Of a stretch of 64,000 nucleotides of DNA, positions 1-10,916 are shown one piece after another. This DNA comes from Rhexocercosporidium sp. MPI-PUGE-AT-0058 (taxonomy: Eukaryota > Ascomycota > Leotiomycetes > Helotiales), in assembly GCA_020746875.1 (NCBI GenBank), contig JAGTJL010000005.1, forward strand, positions 2,356,001-2,420,000. The letters run 5' to 3'. Below the pieces are notes generated by a model. That model saw only the letters and a program-made list of their open reading frames with translations. It was not told the DNA's origin and did no database searches. Position numbers and translations under genes: made by a program. Each line of letters opens with the position of its first letter. Within the stretch, counting starts at the first letter, position 1.

Positions 1-84
1 GCCCTTTAGATGTGCTGCGGTGCGGACGCGGGCGCTGCAGGAGGATCGGAAGTAGGAGTGGAGAAGGAGTTTTTGCTGGGACAT
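1..84 (-). CDS. Maleylacetoacetate isomerase (zeta-class GST), N-terminus only
   Basis: The minus strand opens with an ATG at 84-82 and encodes 28 residues before the window ends. They contain LHSYFRSSCSARVR, the SSCSxRVR active-site signature of zeta-class glutathione transferases. The family isomerises maleylacetoacetate to fumarylacetoacetate in tyrosine/phenylalanine breakdown, using glutathione bound at this Ser/Cys motif. The signature begins about residue 9, as is normal, so the start is convincing. The rest of the gene lies outside the window. A bacterial-type GST paralogue is possible, but the motif is quite specific. Confidence 0.8.
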   Translation of the reverse strand, partial: MSQQKLLLHSYFRSSCSARVRTAAHLKG

Positions 85-708
85 CGTGTTAGCTAGTCAA
101 AATGAGCGCTTTCTACTTCCGAGAGTCGTACTTGGGAGATATGGGGATATATAAAAACCTGGGGATGTTGACCTGGGCTTGGAGGGTTAGGCTTACAGCT
201 TTGGAGATGATCATGCTACCCATAGCCATACGGAACACCGATTGGGGGAGCTGTGCAACCACTGCGAAACACAAAGCCGTTGCCAGCCATCATGAACCAG
301 TTGACAGCGGGATTTCAAGGCGAGATTCTGCTGTATTGTGAAGTGAAGCCAGGAGAACACCGGATGGCTCTTGGGGTGAGGTGCGGGGTCATCCCGAATT
401 GCGGGGTAGCGCGCTCCTGGAAGCGGAATTAAATCCTCGCGTCATGTCTGAACGCCGTATCAATTAGGGTATTGTAGTTCGGAGAAATAAGAAATCCGTA
501 GGTGGGACAGTTACGAGAGAAAAAATACAGTATCAGACGAGAATAAAAACTTCAATTATTGAGACCATTGGGGGAAAAGAGAATGTCAAGCGAGGATACC
601 GAAAGGGTTGGAAAGAAAACAAATAACGAATGGAAATGCCGAATCGACGGATAAGTGAATCAAGTCGAGATCCCCGGCCAGTCTATACATTTATCAGTTG
701 GTAAGTAA
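85..708. other. Intergenic, 5' side of the isomerase gene and 3' side of the MOSC gene
   Basis: I see no convincing gene. A 79-codon plus-strand frame at 102-341 has no recognisable domain and lies where the isomerase promoter should be. The stretch presumably holds that promoter and the MOSC gene's 3' end. Confidence 0.5.
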
Positions 709-2020
709 TCAAAGACAAAAGGAACACTCACAAAACTTCGTCCTCTCTTCATTCTTTCGACTAACTATAACCTCATCCCCAACCCTCAAAACACCTCCCT
801 CGTCCCCCTTAGAGACAAACCCATACCTTCCAAAGATAGGACTATACTTCACTCCCGGATCAACCCTCCTATCTTTCTGCAGCAACTTCAATACTTCTCC
901 ATCTCTCCCCGTCCCACTTTCACCAGTATGATAATCCACGTTCAGACTCTTGCACCTCCCACAATTACCTGTCAAAATGATCTTCGAGCCCGCATCACCA
1001 AACGTCAGCTCGCCCCAAAAGTCCTCAGAGTAAGCCTCAGCAAGCCCGCTGACTACAATGTTTGCGCGAAATTTCGTGAGGTCCATCTCGACATCCGAAG
1101 GGAGGCGAGTGCTCACATCAGCAACGGAAGATTCATTGATGACAAGGTACGGAGCACAGTCGTTGAAGGCAATAACTCCATCGTCTTCTTCTAGCATCGG
1201 CCCAATGACTGGAATCGAGCTCAACACTTTCGTGATCGTGTTGGCGGATCTTCGGCCTTGGTTTGCTGGCTTTCCTGGAAGGTTGCCTAGGACAGGGCGA
1301 GGATTGCCACCCCAATATGCGAGAACGACTCTGAATCCGAAGCGTTCGGAAAGCCACTTGTTGTATCTCTCCCCCATGTTATAGCCAGTCGTGGGGCTGG
1401 AGTGCATGATGACAGGCACTCTCTCGAGAGTATCCAAGCTTTGTGGCTCGAACGGGATTTCCAGTGTATTGGCCTTGCCGCTGGACTTGCCGGCTGGCGG
1501 ACGGTATGTGACGACTAGAGTGTTGTTGTCCTTGATAGACGGGTGGAATAGACACATGCTGGGGTATTTGGTGATGTGCATGTTTTCGAGCTTTTGGGGT
1601 GTTTCCTCATGGTCTTTAAGAAGCATGAAGCGACGATCCAAGTAGAATCCTTCCTGGGTCAACATAGCGGTTGGGACTTGACATCCTCGGATTGACTTGA
1701 TAGGGTAAATCCAGAGCTGTCTTCAATAAGCATTGTTCCTAACTCCACTAGATGCAGCTCACCTGGCTGATTTTCAATGTTTCTGCGTTCTGCCACAATA
1801 GTTAGCTTGGTCAGAAACTTGTTCCGACAATGATGTGTACCTGCTTAATTGTAGCCTGCTTGCTTGATCCGTTCTCATTATCTATAGACTTGAAAGCCTC
1901 TTTCATAGCTTTTGCTTGCTGGGCTTTTCTTGAGGATGGTCCGGCATTCTTCGAGCCTATGAGGCCGAAGTATGAAATCAGGCAAAGAACAATGCCCACG
2001 CCAGCCCAGAGATACGCCAT
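709..2020 (-). CDS. MOSC-domain molybdenum-cofactor protein, mARC-like, membrane-anchored
   Basis: Three exons splice in phase 0: 1841-2020, 1763-1789 and 709-1716, with introns of 51 and 46 nt, giving about 404 residues. Residues 3-20 are a hydrophobic anchor (YLWAGVGIVLCLISYFGL), so the protein is probably tail-out on a membrane, as mARC is on mitochondria. The MOSC N-terminal barrel begins at exon 3 with LWIYPIKSIRGC, followed by LDRRFML. The C-terminal MOSC domain has GNCGRCKSLNVD, where mARC proteins have the Mo-coordinating Cys. Family members use the cofactor to reduce N-hydroxylated substrates. The first in-frame ATG is used because it precedes the anchor directly. The exact substrate cannot be read from sequence. 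Confidence 0.85.
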
Positions 2021-3094
2021 TTCAGAAGTAGCAGATTTTCATTAATCTGAACCCAAGTCTGGATAAACTGTTCTTCCTTCAGATCCTCCACTTGTCGTAA
2101 AGATAAGTATTGTCTTATCACGGGTTTAGCGTCAGAGCGGGAAGAGCGGGGTACTTAGGTAGGTTTCGGGACACAGGAACTATTCAACCACAATGCTAGA
2201 GTTTGACGTAAGAAAGAGGTTATAGATCAGGCTCCAATATTTTCCAAGTGCCCCCAAATTTTTTTTTTTTTTTGAATACTTCAACGCGATAGCTTGATCG
2301 CTTGAAAGAAGTTGAGATAGGAGACGTGCGGCCGGATAATGAAACCCGTTCCGTACACAAGGGTCCCGCAATCAGCGCTCACTTGACGCCATTATCGTCT
2401 CGCTCAATCCCACTCTTGGAGTTGAATTCTGACACAAGAAAAATCAGTAGCTTTTTGAGAGTTTGTGATAGCCTACTCAAGTCGAGGTTCAAGAGAACGG
2501 TGATAAGATGGCGAAAGAAGGCCAACAGGTCGGTTTGAGTAAACCGGGAATCCATCCCCAGTTTGGAAATGGACTGCCTGACTTGTCTTCAGCACATCTT
2601 ACATGATAGCTTTGTAATTCTCATCTCATCGACAATAGCAATGTCTTCCGTGCGTTTTAGACACTTTTGATACGCAAGGATTGACATTCATGAGAGGTGA
2701 AGCGAAAATACTTCCAGAAAGGTGACATGTGACGATGTTGTATGCCATCACGCATGTAGGCATTCTGAACCCTTCTGCATGCCCTTGAGTTCGATAATGT
2801 GAATCGAGATTAAAACAAATCTTAAGGAGCGATCTATAGTGCGAAAGTAGATGTTGCTAAAAGTGGGCGGTATCCTGACCCGCTTCATCGAAAATGTTTA
2901 CGCGGCACGATATGCAGCATAATATTCATCGTCTGCCTCGTTCCAACTGACTTATAACTGGACGCCTCTAACAGTCAGGGCTGAGGCTATGCCACAAAAT
3001 ACTCACGTCCAACACATCTGAGCATTCTGAGTTGTCAGCTGTTAATATCCGAAAATGCTAGTCTTTCAACGTTACCTTGGAGGCTGTAATCACG
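2021..3094. other. Intergenic between divergent genes
   Basis: No credible gene is seen. There is a T-run at about 2259-2273. The stretch should hold the promoters of the MOSC gene (leftward) and of the NLR remnant (rightward). Confidence 0.5.
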
Positions 3095-6000
3095 ATGGAG
3101 AAGAAAGTTGCCGAGAAAGTCTCCTGGAGGAAGTCGAGGTTTGTGCAGATATTCCGGAGCAAAGGTGACAAGGCGGAAAACGTGTCCAAAACCACACCAC
3201 CCGAGCAGTCTTTCTCGATCAAAGCAAGCCAGACAGCAGAGGAACAAGGGAATAATGTAGCCGTAGAAAATGTCGCGCTGGCGGAACCTCAAAGAATCGG
3301 TGAGTGTTAATTCCTCGGTGATGTTTCTGCCTATTTTATCACTGATTTTTGGGCCAGAACGGACCATTCTCCCACCGCTATTTGAGGCTATTCACACTAA
3401 CCCTAGAGTAACTAAAGCTAGAGAAAAACTTCAAGAGTCTACCGAGCAATTGGAGGCATCCTTGAAGGATTATGCCCAAAGGTTTGCAGACTATCCAGCT
3501 CTAGAAAGCCCGGTCGTGCCGTCAATTGGTACTCTGAGCTCAATGGAATCAGAGAAGGACTTCACCAAATTCATCGAACAAGTACAATCGGACCATAAGG
3601 CAAGCTCTAAGAGCATCTCCGGCAAAGTCGCAGCATTTATGTCAAAAGTCTACCCAATCGCGACTTTTGCATTAGGATTAATTTCTCTCGGTGCCGACGT
3701 AAGTTTCTTGTCCATCGTGAAAGTAACTCCATTCGGCCCTAGCTGACAACCACAGGCCGCTGCCTTTTTACCTTTGAAGATTACTGCCAATGGTCTCACT
3801 CAGGTCATCTCTCTGGCCTCCAAAGAACACAGTCGATCTGAAGATATTATCTCGGGGCTTGATCATCTCAGCATTTACCAGCCTTTCTTCGATGACCTGC
3901 GAGAAATTGGCCCTCAATATCTGCCTGCCAGCATACAGGAGCATTCAACGCTGCTCCTCACCGCCATCTCTGACTATCTACGAGTCAACCTAACTTTCTT
4001 GCAGAGTCAGTATCTCGGCAAAGTCTTCAAAGTCATCGTCAGGGACGATGTTGACGAAGCGCAAAAGGTTGTGGACTCCGCCATAGCTGATCTCGATAGG
4101 GCGGTGATCCACGAGACATATCTCTTTGATAAGCGGATACAGAAGGAGGAGAACCTCAATAATGCTCTACGTTCCCTCTCTAGACTAAGATTCCGTGACA
4201 CGCATGATGACATTTGGAAACGACGACTTGGAGACACTGGCCAGTGGATGCTCTCCGATTCTCAATTCTTACAATGGTTAGATGGCTCTATCAAGATACT
4301 TTGGTGCACTGGACTTCGTTAGTCTTATCAATCTTTGTACTTACGAAACAGTACTGACCAGTCGACAGCGGGAGCGGGAAAGACTTTCGTCTTGTGAGTT
4401 ACGATCCGCTCCACGAGACTGCATGCTAAATACAATTCAGCTCAGCGATAGTCAACCACCTATTGACGTCGAAAGAAAGCAGCATTCATTCGAAATCTGA
4501 GCAGAAAATTGGTGTCGCATACATTTACTGCAGCTACAACGATCAACGAGCCCAAACGCTGGATGCGCTTCTTTCTAGCGTCATACAGCAGTTGCTCTCC
4601 TCCTGTCCTGCTCCAAACCCATTATCAGATCCTCTCCTCCAGCTAGCGCTAGAATTTCACCAAGAACACGAGGATAGCTCACCGCAGACTTCTGAATTGA
4701 TCAAATTAATCAAAGATGTGGTTGTAATATTGGATAGAGTATTTGTTTTGATCGATGCTCTTGACGAGTGTGCTGAAGTTGATAATGGTGGCTCGAATGC
4801 ACGTGCTACTCTCATCTCTACTCTTTCAGATATGTCCTTACAGTTGCTGGTGACATCTCGTCAGCTTGAAAGTATCAGAGATTTGTTTCCCGATACCGTA
4901 GAGCTGCCGATTCGTCCGGATCGGGGCGACATACAATCCTACATCAAATGGCGAATATCGGATCCAATTCACGGTAGCAAGAAGCTGCTAAGGCTTACTA
5001 AGATGGACGATGGACTCCAAGAATACATCACCGAGCAAATCATGTTGAGGTATCTGCAAGTGTAAGTCCCAAACTTGTCACATCACTTGGCCATATATAC
5101 GCTAATTAGATCTACACAGATTCAACCTTGTTCGTCTCCAAATGGACTTTATACGTAACATCAGTACGGTTGGTGAGCTTCGAGCTGCTCTATCAACACT
5201 GCCAATGCGAGAAGAGGACTTTTACGGCTGATCCATAATCCGCATTCGAGATAATGAAGCCCAGCGAGACAGAGCAATAAAAGTCTTGTCATGGATCCTA
5301 AAGGCCAAGCGTCCATTGAAGCACCAAGAGATAGCCCACGCCGTGGCAATCATTCCCGATCAGTCCTCGGTCGCTAGTTATCTTGACTTCGTCGCTCCAG
5401 TCGAAGATTTGGTGGATTCTTGCGAAGGTCTCGTCCTCATCAATCGCGAAAGTGAAACGTTGACATTCGCACACCCTACGGTGAACGAGTACCTCATGGC
5501 GACCAGTCAGAGTTTATTTCTGGTCGACCCAGACTTTACGATCTCCGAAGCTTGTCTCACATACCTTCTGTTTGAAGAAACAGATCATCTGACAACGATA
5601 ACCGCACTCGAGGACGAGACAGCGAAGTTCCCGTTGCTTGACTACGCTTCAGTACATTGGTCATCTCATGCGCAGGGAGCCCCGGAGGAAATGCTCCTCG
5701 AGACCATCATGCGTTTATTCAATCGACAATCGAAACTTGAGAGCATTTTACCCGGATTGAGGGATGGATGTCTCGATTATGACGATGGCCCGCTCTGGAA
5801 GAGTCCCCTTTCAATATATTGAGGGACGGGCTCTGGATAGCATCAGGATTGGGGTTAGAACTCGTGGTCGCTCATCTGATTGACATGGGAGCCGACCCTG
5901 AGACCGACAGTGGACATTTCAGGAGAAATGCCCTTCACCTAGCTGTAGAAAGATCATATCCTAGAATCGTGGAGCGTTTGCTTGACGCTGGCGCTGATGT

Positions 6001-6316
6001 AGATGCCACGTCCAAATATGGACGGACTGCACTGATTCATGCCACTGATGCTGGAAATATTCAGATGATCAAGAAGCTGCTTAAGTATGGAGCGAACCCC
6101 AACGCGCGGGGAAAGCACGGCCAAACGGCGTTGCATATTTGTGCTGAGTATGGGTTGCTTGAGGTTGCCAGAGTGTTGGTTGGAGCTGGTGCCGACGTGA
6201 ATATCGGAGGCGATGGCACTGTCCTCCGGGGTTTCCGTGTTCTCAACCCCGCAAAAAACCGAAAGATATTTCATGGGAAAACAGTGATGATCACCAATCC
6301 TCCTCGATCTCAATAA
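3095..6316 (+). pseudogene. NACHT-ankyrin NLR, broken by a nonsense codon and a frameshift
   Basis: Exons 3095-3299, 3358-3698, 3756-4317, 4369-4393, 4441-5061 and 5120 onward join in consistent phase with short introns. Residues 1-360 are an alpha-helical region resembling the Goodbye-type N-terminal domains of fungal STAND proteins. Splicing across two introns creates a perfect Walker A, GLPGAGKT (about 368-375). Walker B is VLIDALDE (about 480-487). The linker typical of these proteins follows (LVRLQMDF ... AIKVLSWILKAKRPL). An in-frame TGA at 5229-5231 interrupts that conserved stretch. At about 5819 the frame ends in TGA, while the next frame continues at once with ankyrin repeats (5850-6200), so one base is missing. 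The last repeat loses its consensus and stops at 6316. A 78-nt in-frame intron (5173-5250) could hide the TGA, but it would delete conserved sequence. I read this as a recently inactivated immune-type receptor. Confidence 0.75.
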
Positions 6317-6443
6317 ATCCTTCGAAAAATTCAGGGTGATCTCTAAGCAGCCAGCCGTTTTGGAAATCAGTTCTTGCACCGGCCTTCAGAAGCATTTTCA
6401 TCATCTCTGCCTCATCTGCAGTGTACTCTGCTCGACCCGCATC
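6291..6443 (-). pseudogene. Inverted ankyrin-protein tail fragment
   Basis: The minus strand reads 50 residues, including EMMKMLLKAGARTD (the second helix and turn of an ankyrin repeat), then an acidic tail ending IEIEEDW and a stop. An in-frame TAA lies just upstream, so only a fragment remains. It runs opposite to the NLR remnant and abuts its end, which suggests an inversion or a scrap of another copy. Confidence 0.55.
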
Positions 6444-6814
6444 CTTGGGTTTTTAGCGTTTCGGGACAAGAATACCAGGCACTTGCAGATTATACAATTT
6501 CTTGGCAAAGTTCGGGACGAGCGACATGCAGAGCAGGTGAACGAAAATGATCCGATTGAAGCTTTATCGTTCCATCCCACTCTATACATGCTAGACGCCA
6601 AAGGCTACTGTAAGTTCTCCTTAATCCTCTAACTGCGTTCTAAGGCGAATGTCACTCTGCTCACCAAGTTACCAGAATACGCAAAGGACTTTAGAGAGTT
6701 TTAGGTAGTCCAGTTTGGCAAACAGTAATTATACTACCTTCAGTCACACTCCTACAAGTTTCACCTGGTAAAATGTCACTAGGGAGCAAATTGACTTCGC
6801 TTTTGTACATTGGC

Positions 6815-7401
6815 ACCAGTGGGTGTCAGAATTCATTGAACACTAAATAGCCGAACTATAAAAGTCATAGTTTTCATTAAGTTCTTAAATAACTAACTTC
6901 TAATAAAAATCATTGAAAATTTAGTCTTATACTTAATACTACTCTTAGATTAAGATCTATTAAGTAGATTTCTTATAAATTATACTTATAGGTAATAATA
7001 ATTTCTTAATATTTTACGAATATTCAAGGGCTTCTTTTATAATATCAATTATTAGATCGTAATGCTAATTAAATAAATTATTTTATTTTGATACTTTAAG
7101 TCTTATTTAAGAGTTTAAAGAGTTTTGATTACGAATTGGTTATTATATAGAGATTTAAAAGTAATGACTTTTGGTGATTCTAATGAGAGTTTTCGCTTAA
7201 TTTTAAGGTTGTAACGACAGGTATGCTTCGGCTAGGTCAGGGGTCCGGAACAGGTCCGAGTCCCCTCCGACTCCTTATATATATGTCTCCCTCTTGTACA
7301 GTAGCTCTGTAGTTTTTGTATTCTAAGTATTAAGTCTATCTTCACGTCCAAGGTTCTTGCGTCGTTACAAAGGTGTTCAACGAATTCTGACACCCACTGG
7401 T
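6815..7401. mobile_element. AT-rich island bounded by 29-bp inverted repeats
   Basis: 6815-6843 and the reverse complement of 7373-7401 match at 28 of 29 bases (ACCAGTGGGTGTCAGAATTC, then RTTGAACAC). Between them lies about 360 bp of very AT-rich sequence (6845-7205), almost without CpA/TpG, followed by a solo LTR. The layout fits a small TIR element (MITE) or an inverted-repeat remnant mutated by RIP. No obvious target duplication is seen outside the arms. Confidence 0.55.
7210..7369 (+). mobile_element. Solo LTR (160 bp) with 5-bp target duplication
   Basis: The element starts TGTAACGAC and ends GTCGTTACA, a perfect 9-bp terminal inverted repeat of the TG...CA type. It is flanked by AAGGT on both sides (7205-7209 and 7370-7374), the 5-bp target duplication expected of LTR retrotransposons. 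An internal TATATATA at about 7278 fits an LTR promoter. No internal region remains, so it is a solo LTR left by recombination. Unlike its surroundings it is not AT-drifted, so it probably inserted later. Confidence 0.85.
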
Positions 7402-8449
7402 GTTGGTGGAACTTCTGATAGAAAGCTTTCTGCTTGGCACAGTGTCTATTGCAGGAAAGCATAATAAATCTCTTATCAGGCATCGCGCCAATGTTAGTTG
7501 AGAATACAGATGCGACAAATTCGAAGACTCTGCCTTTGGAAATTTTGTTGCAAACTCACTGGATTTTCTGCATCACGAGAGCCCGCACCTGAGTAGTGAG
7601 CTGGAGATGTTTGTCCAAGGTATTGCTCCATAGCACATGATCGTCGACGACACACAGGACTACTATATTCAACAACTACTTATACATTCAAGATCATGTA
7701 CAAATTTTATTCTCGAAAATCTTGAATTGAAGAAGAGGGGACGGCAACTTGGGCAGTACAGAGGGACGGGAGTCTTTATCCCGTTTCTGGCGGGATGCTG
7801 TTACCGATGAGGATGAGGAGGTGACTGAATACTTCGTTGAGGTTTAGGATGCTCATGGACTCGACAAGGAGGGGTATAATCATGAGGGAATTCATCATAC
7901 ATAGGAACCTTTCGACCGGTAAGGCGCTATCGATCCCATTGATAGGATGAACTGCGCAGAGAAAGGTGCTTGGTATGATCAAAGATCACATTCAATGATT
8001 AAGTGGTACTGAGATCGGAGTCTGAAACTTTGATATTGTCTCTTTTCTGGAAAAGGTGCAGGTGCTTAGAGGAGAGGTGTAAGAATCAAGGATCGTACCT
8101 TCAAAGCTGGAAGAAGACACTCTTGATATAGTAATTCTTTCCATTCCACCGTTTTGCAAAGTTATCAAAGTTATCATTGGTTTTTGAGACTCAGGTGTTC
8201 TTCTCTTCAAATCCTCGTTGATGCCTGGTGAAGATTCTTCACATTGTTTACTTTATTCGCTTGGAGGCTTGGCGTTCCGGTTGAATATCGGCCGTGTGGC
8301 TTTATCTTACACATCTTAGCGTGGAGCTAAGCCCAAAGAAGCAATTTCTGTCAGTCGAAGCTAGCTATCCTCTAACTCCAATGAGCATCTCCATGCAAGA
8401 ATGAGGAGTTAAGGAATCTCAAGTGTTGCAACTCCGGCGGACTTAATGA
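7402..8449. other. Gene-poor stretch with coding-like scraps
   Basis: A plus-strand frame at 7502-7633 between two stops reads like a protein fragment (KFEDSAFGNFVANSLDF), without a recognised family. On the minus strand two open frames, 7992-8210 and 7776-7982, look weakly coding and might be joined by an intron, but no domain is seen. I would not call a gene. Confidence 0.35.
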
Positions 8450-8459
8450 ATGCAGCGAG

Positions 8460-8467
8460 TATATATA
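8460..8467 (+). promoter_or_regulatory. TATA box of the SDR gene
   Basis: TATATATA lies 52 nt before the ATG at 8519. An upstream in-frame ATG at 8450 precedes this box and so is unlikely to be in the mRNA, which decides the start of the next gene. Confidence 0.5.
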
Positions 8468-8518
8468 CAGTTGCAACAGCCTTCAATCTTTTTTTTTTTC
8501 CAACTATTCAAGAACTTC

Positions 8519-9613
8519 ATGAAATTCCTCTTCCCAGCAGGACGATTGACGAGGAGAAATCTCAACATAAAACATACACCCACATTTCAGAGATACCAAT
8601 CAACAACTTCAATTATGGCTGAAAGATACATCGATGCTCACAAAATTGACAAGCGTCGTGGACCAGGCGATGCTCGACCTACTGCTCTCCAAATCATAGA
8701 TGATTACGGTCGGAAAGGAACCATGACTGACAAAGTCTTCATCGTCACCGGTGCCTCCTCTGGAATCGGTACCGAGACGGGAAGAGCGCTCGCCGCTACA
8801 GGTGGGAAAGTGTTTCTCACAGTCCGAAATCTCAAGAAGGGTGAAGATGCATGTAAATCCTTCCTCGAACCTGGTCGTGTTGAGTTGTTGGAGATGGACA
8901 ATAATTCTCTCGCGAGTGTTAGGAAGGCGGCGAAGGAGTTTCTCAGTAAGAGTAATAGGTTGAACGTGATCGTCAACAATGCTGGGATCATGGCTGCTCC
9001 GTGGGCGAAGACCGAGGATGGGTTCGAGTCTCAATTCGGAACAAATCATCTCGCCCATTTCTTGTTCTTCAACTTGCTGAAGGATGCTTTGCTCTCTTCT
9101 TCAACCCCAGAGTTCCACTCACGAGTCGTCAATGTCTCATCTATGGGTCATCTGACCTGCGATGTCTTCCGTGGAGACTACAATTTCGAGAAAGAAGAAT
9201 ACACGCCATGGAAAGGGTACGGCCAGTCTAAAACAGCAAACATCCATATGGCCAACGAGATCGAGAATCGATACGGGTCGAAAGGACTGCATGGCTTGTC
9301 GCTACATCCGGGTGGTATCTGGACTGGGTTGCAAATTCACGTAGCGGCCGAACAGATGAAGCAGTGGAAGTCGATACCGGGCGTTCAAAATATTCTCAAG
9401 AGTGAGGGGCAGGGAGCAGCAACTTCGGTTCTAGCTGCTGTTGGGAAGGATTTTGAAAGTTTGGGGAGGGTCTATCTGGCGGATTGCGCAATTGAACCTC
9501 CGAAGGCCGATGCTAAGGAAGGACAGGATGGATATGCAGATTGGGCTTTTGATAAGGAGAAAGAGGCAAAGCTATGGGAAGACTCTCTGAAGATGGTCGG
9601 CTTGGAGGCGTGA
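8519..9613 (+). CDS. Short-chain dehydrogenase/reductase, retinol-dehydrogenase-like
   Basis: This is an intronless gene of 364 residues from 8519, or 332 from the ATG at 8615. The Rossmann fold shows TGASSGIG (NAD(P) binding), NNAG, and the catalytic pair in YGQSK with an upstream Ser in VNVSSMG. The fold resembles fungal WW-oxidoreductase/retinol-dehydrogenase-like SDRs, which reduce or oxidise lipid-type alcohols. The extra N-terminus from 8519 is rich in Arg, Ser and Thr with almost no acids, so it could be a mitochondrial presequence. Starting at 8615 gives the cytosolic form. The substrate is unknown. Confidence 0.85.
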   Translation: MKFLFPAGRLTRRNLNIKHTPTFQRYQSTTSIMAERYIDAHKIDKRRGPGDARPTALQIIDDYGRKGTMTDKVFIVTGASSGIGTETGRALAATGGKVFLTVRNLKKGEDACKSFLEPGRVELLEMDNNSLASVRKAAKEFLSKSNRLNVIVNNAGIMAAPWAKTEDGFESQFGTNHLAHFLFFNLLKDALLSSSTPEFHSRVVNVSSMGHLTCDVFRGDYNFEKEEYTPWKGYGQSKTANIHMANEIENRYGSKGLHGLSLHPGGIWTGLQIHVAAEQMKQWKSIPGVQNILKSEGQGAATSVLAAVGKDFESLGRVYLADCAIEPPKADAKEGQDGYADWAFDKEKEAKLWEDSLKMVGLEA

Positions 9614-9915
9614 GATTGTCACTGTAATTCTACATTGATCAGATGCATGTGAATTTGCCATCGCTTTTGCCATTCCTACTGATTTCAAATATATCCAAGT
9701 TTTGGCTAGGATCGTAATTCTAGGGGGCTCCAACACGCAGTGAGGGAAGGCAGCTGGAAGCATTCTAGAAGTCCACTTTTGCTACAGTCACTTCCTAAAA
9801 CCAAATCGACAAGGCCTAGTGAACAGGTGAAAATGCAAGCCGAACACTCGCCAAAAGAAACGCGGTTTGACGCAGTCAATCACACACAAGTATACAATCT
9901 CAAACCACTGCCCTT
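9614..9915. other. Intergenic, 3' sides of convergent units
   Basis: No gene is visible. The stretch holds the 3' end of the SDR and the end of the DUF924 pseudogene. Confidence 0.5.
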
Positions 9916-10486
9916 TTACTCCGCACTTTCTTCAGCACCATCGCACCCCCACCCACATCCATAGGCGCCTGCTCCTCCCTCGTTCAGTCCCCCCAAATAC
10001 TCATTCCGATGCGGAAACCTCACAAACTCTCGTATATCATGCCTATTAATAGCCATCACCACATAATCCGGCGCAGGTTGGACCCCCTTCCCGATCTTTC
10101 CTTTCTAAAGGATTCCATGAGTTCTTAGTACTTTTCCCGATCTTCAGTGTACGCAGAATTTATCAGAGGCATGTGAAGCCGGAATCTGTGGACTGGAGAG
10201 TATCTGAATAAGAGAAGCAGATCGGGACGAGGTGTGAGCTTCAGGGTGGAGTAGAGAAATGCTCGTGCGATGCGGTCATAGTGGTTGTATATCTCGGCTT
10301 GACCTTGATGGAAGATGTTGCTTGAGAGCTGATCCAAAAGGAGGATGATTGTAGGCCACTCTTCGCTACTAGCGGTTGCTATACAGTCGGCCAAAAATGG
10401 AGCAGCAACCTCATCCACATGGGCTTGTTCGGCTTTGCATGAGGTGGCGGGTTGCAAAAATTATTGTCGAGTTGGAAAGATGACAT
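9916..10486 (-). pseudogene. DUF924 family protein, decayed
   Basis: Three minus-strand pieces in different frames together match the DUF924 layout. The first is a start at 10486 (MSSFQLD). The second is the core with SSEEWPTIILLLDQLSSNIF and FRLHMPLINS at about 10160-10440. The third is the family's C-terminal signature RHDIREFVRFPHRNEYLG at about 9980-10040. A frame change near 10450, an in-frame TAA at about 10126 and a further frame change near 10080 separate them. The span between core and tail is shorter than usual, so an internal deletion is likely. The biochemical role of DUF924 is unknown. Confidence 0.65.
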
Positions 10487-10553
10487 TACCAGTTTGATGT
10501 GAATAAGAAGTAGAATCGATGAAGTAGAAACGTTATTTAAGTTATGAATGCAG

Positions 10554-10916
10554 CTATGCGGGGAAAGTATGGTGCATGAGGAAGACGGGAACGGCCAGTA
10601 AACGCCGATCTCTATCACCGTAAACTCGCTCCATATACTGCTCAGCTGAACTTTCCTTAAGACTTCTCAGAGCTGCGAGAATAAGATGCTCGTTTTCAAA
10701 TCTCGACAGAGAATTGTGTAGAAAGTCTAGAAGTAAATTTGCTCTCATCTCGAAGATAGCGCATCTTGAGAGCGCCCCGTAGGACACACAACTTGTCGAC
10801 AAGGAATTTATAACCCTTTTTTGAATTTCATCAAGTAACGCATAATCATCTCTTAGTTGAACGCTAAAGCTACAGCTTGTTACGGCAAAACTTGCCTTCA
10901 CATCTGATAATCGCAC
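10554..10916 (-). pseudogene. Fragment of an unrecognised protein
   Basis: A 120-codon open frame with balanced composition (RANLLLDFLHNSLSRFENEHL, then SLKESSAEQYMERVYGD) looks coding but has no ATG near its start and no family I recognise. No GT donor lies between its last coding-like residues and the stop at 10554. It is upstream of, and co-oriented with, the DUF924 pseudogene, and may be the 5' part of the same dead locus. Confidence 0.35.

Noticed and set aside
5954..6379. 141-codon minus-strand frame under the ankyrin repeats
   Set aside because: It is mostly antisense to the ankyrin repeats; only the separate frame at 6291-6443 has ankyrin character.
8450..8518. Extended N-terminus of the SDR from an ATG at 8450
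   Set aside because: The TATA box at 8460-8467 lies after this ATG, so it is probably not transcribed, and the added residues are low-complexity Phe/Gln.
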